In this document: piece after piece, positions 21,501-24,090 of the stretch
How positions within the stretch are numbered: position 1 is the first letter of the stretch
Layout: the number at the start of each line of letters is the position of its first letter
DNA from: Chloroflexota bacterium
GTDB lineage: Bacteria > Chloroflexota > Anaerolineae > Promineifilales > Promineifilaceae
Length of the DNA: 24,090 nucleotides
NCBI GenBank assembly: GCA_024223125.1
Contig: JAAEOP010000755.1
Coordinates: forward strand, 1-24,090
Direction: 5' to 3'
Notes under the pieces: model-generated
Told to the model about the DNA's origin: nothing
The model's database searches: none
The model's input: the letters and a program-made list of their open reading frames with translations, nothing else
Made by a program: the position numbers and the translations under genes

Positions 21501-22120
21501 ATGGCAATAATTGCAGCCTGCGTACGATCCGCAACATCTAGTTTGGCGAAAATTGCGCTGACGTGATTCCGCACCGTTCCTTCCGAAAGGTGTAATTTGG
21601 CCGCGATTTCGGCATTACTCAGACCGCGAGCTAAAAGATGCAGTACCTCCGTTTCCCGCTGGGTGAGTTTGTCCGTAATCAAGGATGTAGGTTGCACCTG
21701 CTTACTGGCCACCTGATTCAGGAGCTTCCCCGCAACTGCCGGATCGACAAAAGATTTACCCGCTACCGTTCCCTTGATGGCATCAATGACCGCTTCGCGG
21801 GGAGTGTCCTTCAGCAGATAGCCGGATGCCCCAGCCCGGATTGCATCAAAAACCCACTCATCATCGTCGTAAGTGGTCAATACCAGAACTTTGACCGTGG
21901 GATGCTGAGTACGTATTCGCCGTGTTGCCTCCACACCATTCATCCCCGGCATTTTCAAATCCATCAATACCAGGTCAGGGGATTCTTGCTCTACCATTTC
22001 CACAGCTTCGAACCCATTTGGAGCCAATCCCACGATCTCAATTTCACTTTCTAATTTAAGGAGCAGTTCCAGACCCTCACGGATAATCGCCTGGTCATCA
22101 CAGATAATTACTTTCATCAA
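21485..22120 (-). CDS. NarL/FixJ-family response regulator
   Basis: The 211-aa protein has a receiver domain with Asp8/Asp9, phospho-acceptor Asp54 in LVLMDLKMPGMNG, a Thr-Thr pair at about 82-83 and Lys104. A linker and a LuxR-type helix-turn-helix follow (LTQRETEVLHLLARGLSNAE...GTVRNHVSAIFAKL, about 151-195). It should bind DNA as a dimer once phosphorylated by the kinase encoded 81 bp upstream on the same strand; together they form a complete two-component system. The start is set by ATG at 22118-22120; the second Met is an alternative. The gene converges on the plsC-like gene and overlaps it by 16 bp. Confidence 0.96.
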   Translation of the reverse strand: MMKVIICDDQAIIREGLELLLKLESEIEIVGLAPNGFEAVEMVEQESPDLVLMDLKMPGMNGVEATRRIRTQHPTVKVLVLTTYDDDEWVFDAIRAGASGYLLKDTPREAVIDAIKGTVAGKSFVDPAVAGKLLNQVASKQVQPTSLITDKLTQRETEVLHLLARGLSNAEIAAKLHLSEGTVRNHVSAIFAKLDVADRTQAAIIAIQHGL

Positions 22121-22201
22121 AATTTCCTTTGATTATGTGCTCGTAGAAATGGCTTTAGCCGTCTAACCGCTTCAGTGGTACTACAAACCATTCTTGTCGT
22201 T

Positions 22202-23440
22202 TCATCCTTGAGGCAACATGAGTCTAACGGCCGTTCCTCTTCCCAGATGGCTATCTACGGTCAGTTTGCCACCTACCAGTTGGGCGCGTTCGCGCATTCC
22301 TGACAAGCCATAATGCCCAGGTGATGCCCCTTGTGCCACCTTAAATCCCAGACCGTCATCCTGAACGACCAATAAAATGCCATCTTCATTGAATGTAAGT
22401 GTCACCATGAGATTTTGGGCATTGGCATGATGGACAACATTTTCAATTGCCTCTTGTGCCACGCGATAAAGACATTGTTCTACATCTGGAGACAGCTCCG
22501 GGATCTGTTCAGGGAGTGATAAATCTAGCTTGAAACCGGCTCTGAGCGTTGCGGCTTCAGCCAGTTTTTGAATGGCAAACCTTAGCCCCAAATCTTCCAG
22601 AGGGGTAGCCCGTAAGGCTTTCAGAGCGCGGCGAGTTTCGTCCAAGCCAGAGCGGGTGACGGTGAGAGATTGATCGAGTAATTTTTGAGCAGTGTCAGGC
22701 TCAACATTCCAATAAGCTTTGATAGTTTCCAATTGTACGGCCAAACCGCTTAAAGTATGGGCCAGGGTATCATGCAGTTCGCGTGCCATACGGTTTCGTT
22801 CACGGCTGACGGTCAGGTTTTCAAGCGTGCTGGCATGATGCCTAAGTTGGAGATTGACTTGCCAGAGGGAATCTTGCTGGGTTCGCAAGCGTACCATTAG
22901 ACGATTGATGAAAATACCGATTACCAGAAAACTAACCGTACGAATGATGGTGATGAACATTATAATTGCAAATGTACCTGGATTCGCCGGTTTGAACAGT
23001 AGAATAATGAGCAAATCAAGTGCAGCCGTACCCAGACTGAAGAAAATGATAGCGCCTAAACGATATTGCCAGGCTACCAATATCAGCCCAATGAAAAGAA
23101 CCGGCAGTTGCCGCATCGTCATGCCTTCGGCATTGGACAATGGACCGGGTGGCAATTGCGGTAACAGCAGGTGGTGGAGCAGGATTGGTGTGGTGGAGAT
23201 AAGCAGGATTATCATTGGGAAATAAGCCTTGCCCAGCCGTTTTTGTCCCCAATCCCAATACGCTAGGCCGAGAAAGAGTAATGCAGCCAGGCCATTTGTC
23301 CAGGAGTACAACATCATGGGTGAGTTTGGGAGATTTGCGTACATGATTGTGTCCACCAATGCCATAACCACCAGATAACCAAGCCACATCCAGGCGGCGA
23401 TGCGTTGTATATGTAGGTTGTCGATTTCGTTATGTAACAT
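22202..23440 (-). CDS. NarX/DesK-type sensor histidine kinase (HisKA_3)
   Basis: The 412-aa protein has about six hydrophobic segments within residues 1-180, a short coiled coil, then a HisKA_3 domain with phospho-acceptor His223 in MARELHDTLAHTLSGLA and a HATPase_c domain (EAIENVVHHANA, VQDDGLGF, GHYGLSGMRERA, GGKLTVDSHLGRGTAVRLMLP). The N-terminal membrane region without a large outside loop suggests an intramembrane-sensing kinase, as in DesK, which reads membrane state. Its partner is the NarL-type regulator immediately downstream. It is divergent from the secreted-protein gene at 23647; the 206-bp spacer between them contains an inverted repeat that could be the target of this pair. Confidence 0.95.
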   Translation of the reverse strand: MLHNEIDNLHIQRIAAWMWLGYLVVMALVDTIMYANLPNSPMMLYSWTNGLAALLFLGLAYWDWGQKRLGKAYFPMIILLISTTPILLHHLLLPQLPPGPLSNAEGMTMRQLPVLFIGLILVAWQYRLGAIIFFSLGTAALDLLIILLFKPANPGTFAIIMFITIIRTVSFLVIGIFINRLMVRLRTQQDSLWQVNLQLRHHASTLENLTVSRERNRMARELHDTLAHTLSGLAVQLETIKAYWNVEPDTAQKLLDQSLTVTRSGLDETRRALKALRATPLEDLGLRFAIQKLAEAATLRAGFKLDLSLPEQIPELSPDVEQCLYRVAQEAIENVVHHANAQNLMVTLTFNEDGILLVVQDDGLGFKVAQGASPGHYGLSGMRERAQLVGGKLTVDSHLGRGTAVRLMLPQG

Positions 23441-23503
23441 ATTTGAATCATATCATGCTGTCGCGTAAATCGCCCCTGTCTGGCGTCACGGGTTTTGTAC
23501 AAG

Positions 23504-23547
23504 AACCATGACACGGATCATATCAATTGATGGGTACACTCATGGTT
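23504..23547. promoter_or_regulatory. Nested inverted repeat in the divergent spacer, candidate operator
   Basis: AACCATGA at 23504-23511 is the exact complement of TCATGGTT at 23540-23547. Almost concentric with it is the perfect palindrome ATCAATTGAT at 23522-23531. Nested dyads between a two-component operon and a divergent gene are typical of regulator sites; which protein binds is unknown. A weak -10-like TATAAA lies near 23598-23603 upstream of the plus-strand gene, without a good -35. Confidence 0.45.
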
Positions 23548-23646
23548 TTGAATGACAAACAATGACAGCTGGCACTCTAGTTTTTTCTGGGGAATGTATA
23601 AACTGAGTGTGACAAATTTAATACAAAACAGTCATGGAGATAAAAA

Positions 23647-24090
23647 ATGAAACACAAATTATTAACAAACCACCAGAAGATTGCACTCCCTCTTTTCTTG
23701 CTCATACTTCTAATAGCATTCCCCACAATTATCTGGGCACAAACGCATCTTGCCAGCAGGGATGAAAGCGTTTCATCTTCATCTCAACTCTTTTTACCCA
23801 TCGTCGTTGCCAGTGGGGAGTCCTCAGATGCGGATTTTACGATGGAACAAACGCTCTCTGATGGAGCGCAACGGAATACGATTGCTTTTGATGCCCTGAC
23901 TTTCCTGACCGGCTCTTTGGGCGCTGACTCCTTCTTCCCTCCTGGCAAAGTGGCTGACTTTTGGGGTTTCCAATACTTACGCGACAATGATCCTACTGAA
24001 ATGGGACATAATACCAGCTTTCTAACCCGTGCCTCTTTCAATATGCTCAATGTTCTCACTCCCGCCCAGCGCGCTGAACTGATTACGCTA
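23647..24090 (+). CDS. Secreted protein of unknown function, N-terminal part (runs off right edge)
   Basis: From the ATG at 23647, preceded by GGAG 7 nt upstream, the frame stays open for 148 codons to the window end. Residues 1-32 form a signal peptide: a basic start (MKHKLLTNHQK), a hydrophobic core (IALPLFLLILLIAFPTIIW) and a likely AQT/AxA-type cleavage site. A spacer with LFLPIVVAS near 50-58 follows, a short motif I associate with exported Chloroflexota proteins. Then comes a folded region with DGAQRNTIAFDALTFLTGSL and FQYLRDNDPTEMGHNTSFLT. No known catalytic domain is recognised. It is divergent from the two-component operon and may be controlled by it. It is certainly partial at the 3' end. 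Confidence 0.8.
   Translation, partial: MKHKLLTNHQKIALPLFLLILLIAFPTIIWAQTHLASRDESVSSSSQLFLPIVVASGESSDADFTMEQTLSDGAQRNTIAFDALTFLTGSLGADSFFPPGKVADFWGFQYLRDNDPTEMGHNTSFLTRASFNMLNVLTPAQRAELITL

Overview
The window looks like a chromosomal segment of a Chloroflexota bacterium (Anaerolineae/Ardenticatenia-like). This is inferred from the gene mix: several large GAF/PAS histidine kinases, a Thr/Pro-rich linker plus LysM lipoprotein, a GT39-type membrane glycosyltransferase with an HPDERF motif, selA, and STAND/TPR proteins. No rRNA, tRNA or other phylogenetic marker was seen, so the assignment is tentative. A genome-wide signature is visible throughout: the palindromic octamer ACGGCCGT occurs about 35 times by manual scan, where well under one is expected by chance.

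Region 1 (1-9300) is almost entirely on the minus strand. It holds the 5' end of a GT39-like glycosyltransferase, a repeat-filled gap with a 197-bp palindromic element, a Crp/Fnr regulator, a metallo-beta-lactamase-fold protein that has lost its metal-binding histidines, an alanyl-tRNA editing protein (AlaX/DHHA1 type), a soluble GAF-GAF-PAS histidine kinase, tsaD (t6A tRNA modification), selA (selenocysteinyl-tRNA synthesis) and a small membrane protein. Three genes here act on tRNA quality or identity.

Region 2 (9300-12970) has a spacer holding a 95-bp MITE and a second hairpin repeat, then a plus-strand DnaE-type polymerase that is probably error-prone (DnaE2-like). Its coding sequence carries an in-frame palindromic repeat insertion and ends inside a GCAAGT repeat cluster.

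Region 3 (12970-16190) is an accessory, defence-like patch. A sigma70-like promoter, apparently leaderless, drives a remnant of an AbiEii-like nucleotidyltransferase that overlaps an intact 107-aa unknown gene. Convergent to these is a STAND (NB-ARC type) NTPase with a C-terminal TPR array, followed by a decayed TPR unit. A second MITE copy is inserted exactly at the edge of its Shine-Dalgarno sequence.

Region 4 (16190-24090) holds a GNAT acetyltransferase and a membrane GAF/PAS histidine kinase, both minus strand. A divergent LysM lipoprotein and a PlsC-type acyltransferase follow on the plus strand. A minus-strand NarL/DesK-type two-component pair (kinase then response regulator) comes next, and last the 5' part of a divergently transcribed secreted protein of unknown function.

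The most distinctive biology is the repeat ecology. A MITE family has perfect 8-bp target duplications in both copies, and several small palindromic or tandem repeats have been absorbed into the ends or interiors of coding sequences (dnaE2, the membrane kinase, the LysM protein).
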